Shown here: positions 11,566-23,890 of the stretch, piece after piece | How positions within the stretch are numbered: the stretch's first letter is position 1 | How the letters are laid out: each line of letters opens with the position of its first letter | NCBI RefSeq assembly: GCF_016086655.4 | Contig: NC_052138.2 | Location: 31,383,403 to 31,447,402 of the forward strand | DNA from: Lepeophtheirus salmonis | Lineage: Eukaryota > Arthropoda > Copepoda > Siphonostomatoida > Caligidae | Direction of reading: 5' to 3' | Length of the DNA stretch: 64,000 bases | Made by a program: the position numbers and the translations under genes | Notes under the pieces: model-generated | What the model was told of the DNA's origin: nothing | The model's database searches: none | Seen by the model: only the letters and a program-made list of their open reading frames with translations

Positions 11566-12189
11566 TTCCTTCTACCTTCATTCCTTGTTTTTATTCCCTT
11601 CTATTCAGACCTGCAACGCGTGCACCTTCTTCTGGTATTAAATATTTTTGATTAAGAACATATACATATATTCTTGAACTGGAGTGATAAATATTATTAT
11701 TTTATGTTAGCAGTACTCAATAGTTGTTATTGTCTCAATGACCTCCAGAGTTGTCTCAACTTGGCGCCTAGACAATGACTTGTAAAAACATTAATTACAC
11801 CCAAAAAAGCAATCGGTCTCAAAAGATGCATATTGTAGTTTTGAGCTTTATAAAAAGAAATCAGGTTTCAATATCACTTCTACATATCATAAAGTGAATC
11901 TCGTGAAAACTAATTTTGCTCATCGTTTTTATTAATAAAGAACTATCTTAATAAAAGAGAAAGAATGAGTTTAAGGCATTTATGATATAAAATCAACACT
12001 AATTGAATTTTGTCCCAGGTTATTATGCATAAGTAGACGTAAAAATCTAAATTTTAGAAAATATTGAAAGTCAGTTGATCTCTAAAACAGAGATTATCTA
12101 CCTTTTTTTAGTGATGTACCACTTACAAAATATTTATTTAATCCAATTACCCCCTACAATGCGTTTTTAGCTTCAGCTTCTTGGTTTTT
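11566..12189. other. no gene seen
   Basis: AT-rich spacer with stops in all frames. Confidence 0.5.
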
Positions 12190-12605
12190 GTATTTTTTTT
12201 TTAAAGAAATCAAAAAATAAGTTTATTGAAAAAAATTCAAAATATAAAATTTTTCGGGGTCAAAAAACCACAGGGGATTTACAAAAATTTAATTTTTTTG
12301 GAAAAAAATCAGAAGTCCACGGCTATTCACAAAGAGTTCAATTTTTTGGAAATTTCAAATATCTATATTTATTTTAAAGAAAGGAATTTTTTTGCCAAAA
12401 AAAAATTTAAAATCCACAATTGTTCACAAAAAAATTAAATTTTTCTCCAAAAAGTTTTGCAAAAAAATTTCAAATATTACATTTTTTGATGAAAAGTTTA
12501 AAAATCCAAAGCTATTCACAGAAAATTAAATTAAATATTAAATTTTCTTGTCAAAAAAAAAAAATTCCTTAATTTGGGGGTCTACAACGCTTGCGGGCTC
12601 CCCTG
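12190..12605 (+). repeat. Family 2 A/T-rich miniature element
   Basis: Long alternation of A runs and T runs with the family word 'cacggctattcacaaag' and 'ccaaagctattcacag'. The right end is 'cgcttgcgggctcccctg', a decayed form of CCTGCGGACGCCCCTG. The left end is not clear. No coding capacity; short Lys/Phe-rich frames are a composition effect. Confidence 0.75.
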
Positions 12606-13133
12606 ATCTATGTTCCACTTGTTAAATTTTCTTTCAAAATTTCAAGTACCCCATGATCTAAATGAAATACTAAACATCGGAAAACAATAATTTACGTCTC
12701 AATATCCCTTTTACATACAAGCTTATTAATATCGTATCAACTTACCCCCCTCTTCCTCCCTCCTAACTAAATACAATACGTAACAACTAATGCGTCCCTT
12801 AATTAGCATATTCCGATACGTCTTTTCATTAGGTATACACCATTGCTTATTATATTTACGTTGTTGACCTTGTGGATGTTCTTGAATGAAAATTATATAA
12901 ATAACTTTCAATTTGACGTCGGCATCCTTGTCTGAGTGTATTTATGCGTGGAGTAGTTTGAGTCTCTTATAGTTGCTAACTTATCATATATGGTATATAC
13001 ATACATAGTGTATTTAATATTCTGTTGAATGGATGATGCGTAAATTGCTACTCACTTAGAGAAGATTGAAATTATAGATCCCTAAGTAGTCATATCAATT
13101 GCAATTTCTGTACAAGTTGTAGCTTGTATTAAC
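12606..13133. other. no gene seen
   Basis: Spacer between two Family 2 elements in opposite orientation. No motif seen. Confidence 0.5.
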
Positions 13134-13650
13134 AGCGGGGGCTGAAGGGACTGTAGCCAACCCCAAAAAATAAAGGAATTTTCACTTTTTACTAGAAAAT
13201 GTATTATTTGAATTTTTTCTTTTTTAAAAATTTAATATTTGAATTGTTTCTTTTTATAAAATTAATATTTGAAATTTAATTTAATTTTTCAACTTTTTAT
13301 TCAAAAACATTTAGTTTTTCAAATTTATTTCCAAAAAAATTATTTTGCTGTGAATAGCTAAATTTTTGAGATTTTTTTTTGAACATCTGTGGATTATTAA
13401 AAAAAAATCCTAAAATTTTAATTCTTTATGAGCAGTTGCAGATTTTTGAAATTTTATTACAAAGATTTAATTTTTAAAAATAACTATGTATTTTTGAATT
13501 TTTTTTTCCTAAAAACTCAATATTCCAAATTTAATTATTAAATTTTTTATCAAAAATATAATTTTGTATAAACAGCTGTGGATATTTGAAATTTTTTCCA
13601 GGAAATTTAATTTTTTGTTAGCAGTTATGGATTTCTCAAAAAAAAAAAAA
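13134..13650 (-). repeat. Family 2 A/T-rich miniature element, reversed
   Basis: Starts with 'gcgggggctgaagggactg' and 'tagccaacccc', the complement of the usual right end. Inside, 'ttttgtgaatagctaaattt' and 'acagctgtggatatttgaaa' repeat every 50-70 bases. Far end fades into A runs near 13640. Confidence 0.8.
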
Positions 13651-14346
13651 AATATGATACAAAGTACAATTTGTACGTAATATAATGAATGCTTTATTTA
13701 ATAAGAATTTTGTTGATCTATATATTATTATCATGTAGAAAATACGTTTATACAATTAGTAATTTTCTTTAAAAAAAAAAAAGTCATAAATTACATAATT
13801 AATACATATACGATCCATGGAATATTTAATTATTTCGTTATCCTCACCACTAGTACTCTAAATTCTTCATTTATCTCATTTTTTTAGGTTGCAACTTGTA
13901 CTATATGCTTGTATAAATAATTTATTGTACAAGTTGAGATGACGAATTAAGAGTAGACTTGTAGTGTAATTTTGCAATAATTGAATATTCTTTGGACATA
14001 AATATAATCAGTGCATTTTTTCCCCTTTTTTGAACAAAAATTACTAATTAGTATGTGCATATTCTGTGGCACATTAAACTTAAATTATCCGTAAATACAT
14101 AATAAATGCATAATTTTAATAGATAACCATTAAATGACAGCATCAATTCATAGTTGGTAATTAGAATGACGGATGTTTTAATTTAAAATAAACATTAAAA
14201 GGCATAGAAAGGACAACCTGTACAAAATCGACAAATAGCACAAAAAGGGTGCAATCGTTATTGACGTCGGTTCTTAAAATTTTACAAACTCTATGTATCT
14301 CCGGTAAAAATAGTGATAGTCGCATGAAATTCATTGAGGATATTCA
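13651..14346. other. no gene seen
   Basis: AT-rich spacer with no recognisable gene or element. Confidence 0.5.
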
Positions 14347-14940
14347 TTAGTATGTATTGTTTAGATTTAACGAATAAAATCGCTTTGAGCAGCTGGGTTT
14401 TTCTCTAGATGGGACACCGCACAGGCACAATCGTGTTAAAACGTCCTTCTTTGGGATCTTGGTAAACACGTCTATTATGGAGACAATGACAGACTCCTTC
14501 TTGCTGCTACAAGGGAACCTATTCGTTCCTTTCTGCCACATTCCATAAAACAAAAGTCCAGGAGATTAACATTGGTGGGTAGACATCCCCTGTCCCAGTA
14601 TTAGAGGAGTAACTGCTTGAACTTCTTCGAAGTGTGAGTGTGGACACCATCTTGCTGGAAGACATTTGCCTCTCTTCCAACTTCCTGATATAACAAGGAC
14701 TACATCACATTCTTCATGACGTCGATGTTAGACATCAGGGTTTACAGACTCAAAGGTGTTGGGGAGGGCATGACTTTGCCTCTTTTTCTCACCTCCAGGA
14801 TCATCCCAGCAACAGGGAACTTAGTCGCCGCCATAATTACTGATTAGAAGCTCTGAATGTTCTAGATCAGCTCATACCAAACTTGGGCCATTACGTGAGC
14901 TTTAAGGGGTAGATACAACCTTTTTTACCAAGTATTTAAT
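14347..14940 (-). pseudogene. Tc1/mariner-type transposase relic
   Basis: On the minus strand, 14680 down to 14600 reads EANVFQQDGVHTHTSKKFK, the motif around the second catalytic Asp (usually VFQQDGAPAHTS). An LLDFCFMECGRKE-like stretch follows at about 14570-14520, in the place of PLDFxxW and the conserved tail. Stops and frame changes separate these blocks and the N-terminal half is barely visible. The 68-residue minus frame at 14347-14553 is in a shifted frame and is not the original protein. Confidence 0.6.
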
Positions 14941-15743
14941 AGCTTTCTCTCCCGATATCTCATTTTCTTGTGATTTTCGGGGTTGTACACCCACGGTAAA
15001 TCCTGCATTTAATTATACATTACATGTATACTGAGTTTTAGACCGTGGATAATCTCTTTTATCACTTACTATTTCAGTTTTGCATTGTGGGTTGGATTGG
15101 GTAACGGAGTTTTTTAAAAAGGGATCCTGAGGCAATAAAAAAACCTACGCACAATTAGCTATATTTCGCTCTATCCCTTAACTTTAAAAAAATATTTCCC
15201 GGGATCTCTATGGAAGAAACTGTACTGGGAAATGAGAAGTCCTAATATCAACCAACAGATATATCTAGATACATAAAAACAGTATGCTCTGGTAATTATA
15301 GTAAAGGAAATTCCACAATAACAAAATATGAAAAGTGGAACATTCTAAAAACAACCACAAACTTTTGCCAAGAGGAGTGAGTCATAACCCATTTACTAAA
15401 TAAAAAAAAACACATCACAAAAATGGAATCTCATCCGCACTTTGATACATACTTAACTCATCTGCATGTATTGTACGTGTATATATACATATTCAGTCCA
15501 TTAATTTAGCTTTTTATCATCCCCATATTGAGATTATGACTATTATAATCAATTTAATAGTATATTTTTTTGGTTCATTAGACCAAAGATATCTTTATTC
15601 TTTTTTGTTTCCAAAATGAAAAGACTTCATGAAATAAAGTCTTAGTATACATATATCTCTACACAGGAAGGAAGAAACAAGGATGATTTTAAAATACTCA
15701 TAGATAGTACCTATGTCCATATCGCATACATGTATATCCCTAT
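14941..15743. other. no gene seen
   Basis: AT-rich spacer, nothing assigned. Confidence 0.5.
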
Positions 15744-15960
15744 TAGTGTTGAGGTACAGTAGTTCAAGATCGAAATTTTTAGTTCGATCTTAAGTGATAT
15801 ATTCTAGACTCCATTATGATCGATATTTCGGTCAACTAACGGTCTCTGACCGTTAGTTCACTATAATTTGATCGTTTTCAAATTGGCCAACGACTTTTTC
15901 TAATTTTCATCTCCTTTATGAACTGTCGTTGATGTTTATGAATAATAACTGTTTAATAGA
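15744..15960. repeat. hAT-like terminus with two nested hairpins
   Basis: Starts TAGTGTTGAGGTACAGT. It holds two perfect hairpins: 15766-15791 (arms AAGATCGAA and TTCGATCTT) and 15834-15858 (arms AACTAACGGTC and GACCGTTAGTT, loop TCT). The TAGTGTTG start is shared with Family 1, with 59580 and with 16545. The right terminus was not found, so the end is approximate. Confidence 0.5.
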
Positions 15961-16544
15961 AAAATATCTAGAACACCTTGAAAATCTATAAATTCGATAT
16001 AGGGATCTGTGTAAAGAAATAACTAAGTTTAGTGATAAGAAAAGGAAAAACGGTTGGCCCGTGGATTTTTTTTTCTTTTTTTTTTCATTAACTAATAGGT
16101 CGTGGTGGTGTTAACATTTCTCTCTGAAGTAAGCCTTCTCGCCGATATTTGGTGTAAATTGTTTTAAAAATGTATATTAATATACATATATATATGTATG
16201 AATCTAAATATTATTACAATACTTTTCCGGCAATTATGCTAGTTTAAATGTGGAAAGTACTTTTCTTTATAGTAGTAATTTATTTTCTTCAGCCAAATCA
16301 TGTAACAGGAAGCAGGTAGTTCCAAGGGTTTTTAATTTAGTAATATCATAAGTCTCACTCCTACTTCCCCTCGGGCTCTTACAAAAATCCCATCTGTATC
16401 TATTATTTACTCTTTACAAGTACATTAATCGAGTAATACGATATATTTGACGTCATCTACTATTCATCTATAAATTCCATCTGTGTCAAATTATCAATGA
16501 GACGATTGAAAAATTAAATTTTTCTTAGGAACCGATCCATAGAT

Positions 16545-16700
16545 AGTGTTGTCACGATACCATTATTTTCGGTCTGTTTTCGTTAACAAAATTGATGTCC
16601 GTATTTCGATACTTTTTCTCTTGAAAATATCTTGAAGGACAATTCGCTATACATTTTCAGGGGCGTCTACAGGATGATTGTTTGGGATAGGGACCTATCA
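16545..16700. repeat. two solo element termini
   Basis: 16545-16562 reads TAGTGTTGTCACGATACC, a sequence of the type found at the ends of hAT miniature elements in many animals. 16658-16678 reads CAGGGGCGTCTACAGGATG, the left terminus of Family 2, but the A/T-rich body does not follow. Both look like truncated ends. Confidence 0.55.
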
Positions 16701-17004
16701 TTATAAATAAGGACTGGTTGTAAAAACTCCACTTAATTATATAGTATAAACTTAAGAAAATATTTCATTTAAGGCGCTACAACTCCATTTAAATATAAGC
16801 TAAATTTGTGCAATTATATTAATTGACTTTAATGTTTTTTTGTTTTCTTTTTATCTTGCACCTAAAGTCCGAAGCAGTTACGTAAATATATATAGATAGT
16901 AGGTGAAGTAGAAAATTCGAATCGTTTTTTGCTTTTTTTAAAGAATAAAATTAACCTAGTTAAGGATTATTCGATTTAAATAGTTCCAAACAGTTTTCTT
17001 GGTA

Positions 17005-17265
17005 ATCTTCAGTTTTTGGCAACGGAAAAAGTGCTCACATGCAGGTCCAACTCCACGATTTCCATTATTTTATAGCCATTTTCGACGTCCATATTACCAG
17101 AATGTAATCGTTGGAACCAATCCTTTGCTTTTACTTTTGATACTATATTGGGTCCATAAACAGCACAATTTATTTGGGTGCTTGCTTCGACTGTCACCTT
17201 CATTGTAGTGATACTGAAGAATGGCTCGAATTTTCCCTTTTTTTACTTACATTTTGGAACGTTGC
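17005..17265 (-). pseudogene. mariner-type transposase, N-terminal relic
   Basis: On the minus strand this reads CAVYGPNIVSKVKAKDWFQR, then LHSGNMDVENGYKIMEIVE and LDLHVSTFSVA. This is the opening of classical mariner transposases: the xAYGPNTVSxxxxxxWFxRFxSGNFDV block of the first helix-turn-helix and the start of the second. It differs in kind from the Tc1-like relics elsewhere in the window. The frame is lost after about 65 residues and no DDD domain follows within the flank. The + frames at 16999-17356 are antisense. Confidence 0.72.
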
Positions 17266-17566
17266 AACACACAACTGCCCTCAGCAAATACAAAACTGTA
17301 AATCAACTTTTTTAAGTGTTTGCTTATCCTTTAAGCATACTTTGAGCCTTTTTTGATGCAATGCATTCATTTTAAGATATAGCTGGCTAAAGACATCCAG
17401 AAAAAAAAAAGATCATAACTTTTTACTTAACTTAATAATTTTGCATATTTTTTGTTATTTTGCTTTCTTTTAAGGCTTTAGCGTTGAGTAGAGCAAAATC
17501 TAAAGCCTTATTTCCTTATGAGAATCGTCTGTTCATTTTAAAAATCTCGAACAAAACCATGCCTTT

Positions 17567-17905
17567 GTCAATATTAGCATTTGTGTCTGTCCTTGGGATT
17601 TTTCCAAAAAAATGACGATGGTTTATGAAGCCAAATAAGATATAAATTAAGATCATTGCACATATCTTGCAAAAAAATATCCATTTTTCCATAATAATTC
17701 AATATAATACTACCATTGATTATTTATAATTAATTACATGATTTATTCTATTACATCACGGAAAATTTTTAAAAAGGAAAGAAAACTCACAATGATCTCA
17801 AGAAGGATAAATTTTCCCTTCATTAAGGACCGACAAGTGGACCGAACTGGAATAGATGGATATAAACCTAATTTAGTATGTTTTAATCCTTTTAAAGTCA
17901 ACTTT
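17567..17905. repeat. Family 1 miniature element
   Basis: Left end 'ttgtgtctgtccttgggat'; right end 'ggaccgacaagtggaccgaa'. The interior ('gaagccaaataagatataaa', 'ttgcacatatcttgcaaaa') matches 43195-43260 directly and 53095-53135 in reverse. The overlapping frames at 17738-17976 are repeat-derived. Confidence 0.7.
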
Positions 17906-18867
17906 ATCAAGCATTTTAAAATACCCACTCTGAGATAATCCACAAAGACATGCAGATTCCCATAAAAGTTTACCACAATCTTTGTAAAGGATTATTTTTT
18001 TATAACATTATTTGTCGACCAACATTTCTATGACGTAATGGCATTAATCTTTTTAACACACCAGGAGTACCCTAGTTCCACTTATGTATCGATATACCAA
18101 ACAGCAATAGCCTATGCCAAACGTGCTTCAAGGACCGAATAATATTCTTTGAACGACCGGGCTGGGATTTCCAAATCGAACACTAATTTTTACTCTATTA
18201 AACAAAAGTTGGGTGGTACTATTTTCGTATATGTATGTATAGGAGACTCATGTCACATGTGTACCTCTTGTTACAACCACCATATTTGTACATAGATAAA
18301 CATGTTAAAAATATAATAATAAATATCTACAAGTTCAACCTGACAAATTTATCTCTAATTTAAAAAGTATTTTTGTGGTGGGTAAACCAAATATTTGGAG
18401 TCAGGTTCTGTTGTGTATGTTATGTATTTGCGTTCTCTCTCTCCACGCTAATATCATATCACACCACAGGATTGACACATACACACACAGTTTCAAAGGT
18501 GGCGGTGATATCTCTCATGAAGTTACAAAGGTTTTTATTATAATATTCAATACGAAATGAACCGTTATGATATTATTATTATTATTATGTATTCCTGTTC
18601 GCTCTATTTAATGCGAACGGAAGAGAAAATACTTATAATATGTTTGTATGTAGGTACCTGTTCAGTGCATTGATATACATTATAATACATGTGATCCGTC
18701 AACATAAAAACAAGCTGGAACAATTATTTACAAAATAGAGTTCTGGTTATACATATTTGGAGTGAGTTTTTAAGACAATGACAAACTTGAACCAAAATCA
18801 AACAAAAATTAGAAAATCCCAATTAAAATATTTACTTCAAATACTTAAAGTACAGCCAATATGTAGT
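17906..18867. other. no gene seen
   Basis: AT-rich spacer. At 18700-18722 'cgtcaacataaaaacaagct' resembles the terminal word of the foldback at 48291. Confidence 0.45.
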
Positions 18868-19228
18868 CAGGGGCGTACGTAGGATTATATATATATATAT
18901 TTTTTGTAGGGTGAGGGCTTTGTTTTTGGAATTTTGTAGATCAAAAATTAAATATTTTGTACAAAAAACTTGAAATATTTAACTTCAAATAAATCAAAAG
19001 ATTAAAAAAACCACAGCCATTTACTAAAAAAGTTTTATTTTCGAAAATAAATTTTAAATTTTTGGAATTTTTTTAAAAAATGTACAGAAAATTTTAAAAA
19101 AAATTTAAAAATTCAATTTCTTTAAACAAAATTTCAAATATCACATTTTCTAGTAAAAAAATAGAATTCTTTAATTTGGTGGGTGGGGGGGGGAGAGGGA
19201 TTCAGCCCACTCCCTGTGGATGCCCCTG
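18868..19228 (+). repeat. Family 2 miniature element, clear termini
   Basis: Left end CAGGGGCGTACGTAGGATTA and right end CCCTGTGGATGCCCCTG are inverted copies of each other. The body is A and T runs with a 'ccacagccatttactaaaaa' word. One of the best-preserved copies (361 bp). No clear target duplication next to the ends. Confidence 0.85.
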
Positions 19229-19469
19229 GTCATAGATATATTGTAGTCAATTATAGACTCACTATTTAAATTAGTGGGATGAGTTAAGATACCCAAGAAT
19301 GTTAACTATAGTTTATAATCTTTGTTTAATTTAAGGAGCTTAACTAAACTCCGATGTGGCCTTTTGAATAAAATCTAACAATGTCTAACTCTTTCTTTTC
19401 TAACTATTATTGCAAGTTATTAATCAGAACAATTTTTTAATAGAAATTAACACTCTTAGTTCGTCAAAT
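19229..19469. other. no gene seen
   Basis: Short AT-rich spacer. Confidence 0.5.
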
Positions 19470-20600
19470 AGTTATATCAAGATTCAATTTTGAGAAAAAT
19501 TATTCTACCTTGCATTTGTGTTGACGTTTTCCGTATGTATCATGACGAAAAAGCGAACGCCCATATTTGTATTCTTACACAAATTATACTCATCGTCAAT
19601 TTTTTTCTACAAATTATATATATAAATCATGATAAAATATATATTTAACGCCTGTGGTGCGTTAACACAAAAATAATCTTGAATAAACAACACACATAGG
19701 AGAAATTCCTCATATGTTTTTTTATTCATAAATTTATATAGCCTAATATGTGATCAGTTATGGGTTTTATAGCCAAATTTCTGGGATAAGTTGTGATACT
19801 CAAGAAGAATGTTAATTTTAAAACATACTTTTGATTTATGATACTATATTTGACCTCAATAGGGCATTTTAGTCATAAAATATAGCATAATATTTTTAAC
19901 AGGGTAGTACACGCCATTTGCTCAGAGTTATTAGTCGCTGATGAACAGGCAAACTTTGTTTGATTAATATAGAAGATCACTCCCCAAGAAATCCTTATTT
20001 TTACTATCTTTTTTTCATAAGCACACACTGTATGCTTAGATGTTCTCTCCTCTAGACAGCTTAAAAAAATACAAAAATCTGTTCAGGTTGGCAACAATAA
20101 AAAATCAAGTGCACCCGCTATAAATAGCGTAGATGAATATAGAAATTACTACAATGACATTGCAAAAGTTAAAAATGCAATTTTGCTAATAATTTGCAAG
20201 CACATTTTATGCATCAACAGTCATAACACTCAAGCATGAGATATCGGGAAACAGAGAGACACACTTTGCTTTATTAATATAGGAATAGAGAATAATTAGA
20301 GCGCAAAGCTCCCCTAAAATCATTTGTTATGTGTTTTTGACCTTTTGTGTGACCTTGACCTCTAAAAATTTAATACCTTCTTACTGTTAACATATAAAAA
20401 TCCTTCTAAAAAGTTTTAGCGAAGTGGGGCAGTAACTTTTTATATAATCCCGCTTACAAACGGAGGCTTTTAAATAACCTCCGTTTAAATTCGTTGGCGG
20501 AGGTAATGGGCCAAAGAATACGGATATAATCCAAGCTCAATTTTCAGAGAAATCCTTTCTGTTTGTTTGAGTGTTGACGGACTACAGTTCTATTTTTCTT
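19470..20600. repeat. RTE-like or SINE-like tail repeats, at least two units
   Basis: The words 'atcaagattcaattttgag' and 'gtgttgacg' at 19476-19525 recur at 20528-20580 and 23813-23860. 'acctttaacctct'-type phrases ('tgaccttgacctctaaaaat' at 20348) recur at 61630-61800. 'tttgcttgattaatatag'-type endings occur at 19955 and 20265. The unit ends in 'cccgcttacaaacggagg' with a hairpin, then 'ggcggaggtaatgggcc'. Such 'tgaccttgacctc ... ccgcc..ggcgg' tails are typical of RTE LINE 3-prime ends in invertebrates (recollection). No reverse transcriptase was found. Confidence 0.5.
20458..20486. repeat. perfect 9-bp-arm hairpin
   Basis: Arms AAACGGAGG and CCTCCGTTT around an 11-base loop, within the tail repeat above. 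Confidence 0.8.
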
Positions 20601-20635
20601 GAGTTTTGTTTAGGATTGTTTTTGTGTTGAATTTA

Positions 20636-20657
20636 CCAAATATATATATATATATAT
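20636..20657. repeat. (TA)n microsatellite
   Basis: About ten TA units, seen directly, inside a stretch with no gene. Confidence 0.85.
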
Positions 20658-21023
20658 TTTCTTCAAAATGATCCATTCCAAAACTTCCCTCGTATATTGT
20701 AATTTGTGTCATTCAATGTAACTTATAATATAAGCAACATACGTATCATATTATACGTTATCAAGAAGAAAGAAGGGGGAAATGATCCATTTTGACCTTT
20801 GACCCGATTTGTCAAATTTTTTATTTATTATTTTCTAAAATATATACGTGTATTGTAGGGGCTCTCATTTTCCTGGAAAGGGACTTTAATCAGTGTCATG
20901 GAAAACACATTTTTGAAATAGAAGATACTGGGAAATATGGGGAACCCGATGGTAAATAATAAATACAGAGTGAACTTGAAGTATATCTTTTTATACTTTA
21001 ATTAAGTGTTTCCTAGGCATACA
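20658..21023. other. no gene seen
   Basis: AT-rich spacer up to the transposon terminus at 21024. Confidence 0.5.
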
Positions 21024-21710
21024 GGGTGCGACATCTATTTAAAAACCAAAACGATTTATTTAAAAAAAAAAAAAATGGATTTTTTACAACACTAATCATC
21101 CTATCTTAATAAAACCAATACCATAGTGTAAGCTAAATTTTAAAAAAATCAGTATATTTCAGAATAATCTCCTTTGGCGTTAATAACGACATCGACTCGT
21201 ATTCGGAAACAAGAGTAGGTCTTGATGGCAGTCTCCATTGACAGATATTCAATCAGCTCATATTTTGTGTTGTATGAGGATCTGTTGGTGTGTCGTTCAA
21301 CTGTGCCCTACACAAAGAAGTCTATAGGGTCCAAGTCCGGTCAACTTGGAGTCCAAACACTTGGTCCAACAAAGTGAGAAAAAAATTATGACAACCAGGT
21401 CTTATCATCAGTACAAGACTGTTCCAGTGATTTTCTGACTCTCCAAACAATGGACATTTCCAGGCTTAAGGAGTTTACAATCTCAATATTGTCTCGTCCA
21501 GCGCGGATAGCAACAAGGATACTCCACCTTTTCACGATTGTTGAGTTAATACTTCGTTAATCAATCTCATTTTTGTAAACTGACAGCAAACACTTCTGGC
21601 AATCCGCCAATGCAACAAACAACATCTTAACTGCGCAGCTGTTACAGACGCTCAAAGTTTTGATAACCACTTCTTTGTTCATTATTGGTCAATTTTGATA
21701 TATTCAACAC
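21024..21710 (-). pseudogene. mariner/Tc1-type transposase relic with one terminus
   Basis: The left end, 'acagggtgcgacatctattt', matches the termini of the element at 26930-27818 (CAGGGTGCG). On the minus strand, 21345 down to 21170 reads PDLDPIDFFV (third catalytic position), a TAG where Trp is expected, then GTVERHTNRSSYNTKYELIE and ETAIKTYSCFRIRVDVVI. This is the tail of a mariner-like transposase. The front half is unreadable and the other terminus is missing. Confidence 0.7.
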
Positions 21711-21756
21711 AGAAAATGATGTTTCATAATGATTTAAAAAATATTTATTAAATATA

Positions 21757-22040
21757 TTCACCTTCGACCACAAGAACGGCCTCTGATCGTGCTCTAAGGG
21801 CATTTCAAGTACTTACAATGGATTCTTTGCTCATGCTCCGCCAATGACAGTCAACGGCTTCCTTAATAGCGTTTATATTTATATTCCAATGACGTCACCA
21901 ACAGATCATGGACTGTTTGTGTGGCACAAAACCATAGTTCAGGTGATTAAAGGCTATTGTGGAGGGGCACATTATTTTGGACCAAAAAGGAACATTTGTA
22001 TCCAGCCACTTTTCGTGGTTTGGGACGTGTGAACAGTGGT
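21757..22040 (-). pseudogene. second transposase C-terminal relic
   Basis: On the minus strand, 21870 down to 21757 reads TIKEAVDCHWRSMSKESIVS then LRARSEAVLVVEGEYI. The pattern 'LKxAVxxxWxxMxxExI ... RxRxEAVIxxEGxYI' is the conserved C-terminus of these transposases. It is only about 50 bases from the relic at 21024-21710 and in the same direction, but it duplicates the tail, so it is a separate insertion. The 62-residue + frame at 21844-22032 is antisense. Confidence 0.6.
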
Positions 22041-22649
22041 CCCCCCATCCTGTTTCACTACATAACTTCCTTCCTTTGACCTAAATTTGGTAATTTCACC
22101 ATTATCATGTTTTTCACTATTACCATTAGCAATATTGTACACGGGTTGTTTTTGAGAGACCCTGGGTCCAGTTTTTTAGAGATCTGTAACTCAATCCGAT
22201 CCGCCACAAAAAAGCTATTACATAATTAGTGATGAACAACGTATTTTTGATGGATTATACATTTGTTTAAATAAAACATATATATGGACATAATTAAATA
22301 CGTTAAATTTCCCGTTGATGTAAAACCATGAGAAATTAAGGGATCCTCGGATATCGAGAGAGAAACGTTAGTATAATACGTATTATATGTATTTTTGTAT
22401 AGGGTAAAGATGAGAAAAAAATATCATCAATGGTTTATATGTAGAGATGACTAATAGAGAAATTGGGGTCAGGGCCTTGAGTTCTTAACTCTTTTTTTTA
22501 ATATATATATATATAGTCATAGTCAATTAGGAATACATCTTTATTCTATTTTATTTTTTTCATTTCGTTTCTTCCTCATCACTACCTGATTTGCTCTCCA
22601 TGAATATTTAAATGGATAATGCAAGAGAAAATTAAGTTCAAGGCTGTAG
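22041..22649. other. no gene seen
   Basis: AT-rich spacer, nothing assigned. Confidence 0.5.
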
Positions 22650-22660
22650 CAGAATGAACT

Positions 22661-23623
22661 CTTTTTTTTTTTTTTTTTTTAAATTAAACATCAACATTTA
22701 AATTGAAACTTTATTTCCTTTTCAAAACTGAAACAAAACAGAAAAGTATCTGAAAGGGTTGTGAATTAACATAAAAACAGTCTTGAGCAAAAATTAAGAA
22801 AATAAAAAAAATTCATATATAAATATATTATGTACAAAGGGTTAAGAGGGGTTTAGAAATTGTGCACACAAGCTGCAATAAAGTGTGTACATTATATTTA
22901 CCTTTTTTAAAGATGGGGGAGGGAATGGGGTGTTCAAAAATACTGTGGGCATTTGATTTACTATTTGTTTTTAAATACCCTTAATGTTTACAGTGGCACT
23001 TTTTATAAATGGTGAACATATTTCCTTTCATATATTTTTTGTATTTTAAAAAGGTCAAACCTTTAAATGGTCCTTGTAGTGTTAAGGTATACAAATCCAA
23101 CGCCTTCTGTCTACTTCGGCATTTTTATTTTTGGACATTGATGAAATCGCTTAAAGATGAAATTAGATTCATATATTTGCTTCCCTCATCAAAGTTAATT
23201 CCTTCTCATTTAAAGGTTACCCTTATGGAATTTCAACTTTCCAGTGGTATTGTCTACAATATGGGATATATAAAAGGCAAACTTATTCAGTGTACCAGGG
23301 ATGTTGCTAGCTTTCATCATTTTAGGGAGGGGGTACTTTTCCCCAAAAATTATCAACATGGTTATATAATTATTTATAGAAATAGGTCTAATTTTATACA
23401 TTCTAGCAGAAGTTCCTGCCGGGCAAAGCTGAATGGAGGGAAATAGAAACAAAGATTGAAGGTAGAAGAAAAGAGAAAAGGAGAAAAAAGAGAAGGGGAA
23501 ATAAGGTTTTATTATTTTAGTCATAAACAGCCTCTTAATTACATCGGAAGCCCCCCAAAAAAAAAAAAAAAAAAACATCATAGGAACACGCTTGGTTATT
23601 CTATACATCCACTTGCTCAATTC
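22661..23623 (-). mobile_element. possible processed retrocopy (minus strand)
   Basis: Seen on the minus strand: a genomic A-run (19 T at 22662-22680) preceded, 30 bases upstream in that sense, by AATAAA (TTTATT at 22710-22715). The stretch is bracketed by near-identical 11-base direct repeats, CAGAATGAACT (22650-22660) and CAGAATGATCT (23624-23634). Poly(A), signal and flanking repeats together are what LINE-driven insertion of an mRNA leaves. The body has a 136-residue minus frame (23210-23620) and a 145-residue + frame (23009-23446), but neither has a recognisable domain and both read as low-complexity. The source may be a 3-prime untranslated region. A real minus-strand last exon is the alternative. 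Confidence 0.4.
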
Positions 23624-23779
23624 CAGAATGATCTATTTGACCATTTTGGATTCCATATGTGTTAACACCAAACCATACTTATAAATATATATAAGATATG
23701 CTGAAACAGTTTTTGAAGAGGGCTTCAGACACTTTTAATGGGGCTAAAGATACCTCCCCTCCCCCCAAAATGGGGGCTA

Positions 23780-23890
23780 ACAAAATGTGCAACTAAAAGA
23801 TATATTTGATGTAATCCAGACTCAAATTAGGGGAAAATCATTCTAGCTTGTTCTTGTGTTGACGGGTCACAATTGTAATATAACAATATT
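23780..23890. repeat. third copy of the 'gtgttgacg' repeat
   Basis: 'gtaatccagactcaaatta', then 'attctagcttgttcttgtg' and 'ttgacgggtcac'. It matches 19476-19525 and 20528-20580. Confidence 0.5.

Noticed and set aside
23009..23446. 145-residue + frame, the second-longest in the window
   Set aside because: Overlaps a 136-residue minus frame; no domain or signal, Phe/Leu/Lys-rich. Better explained by the retrocopy candidate on the minus strand.
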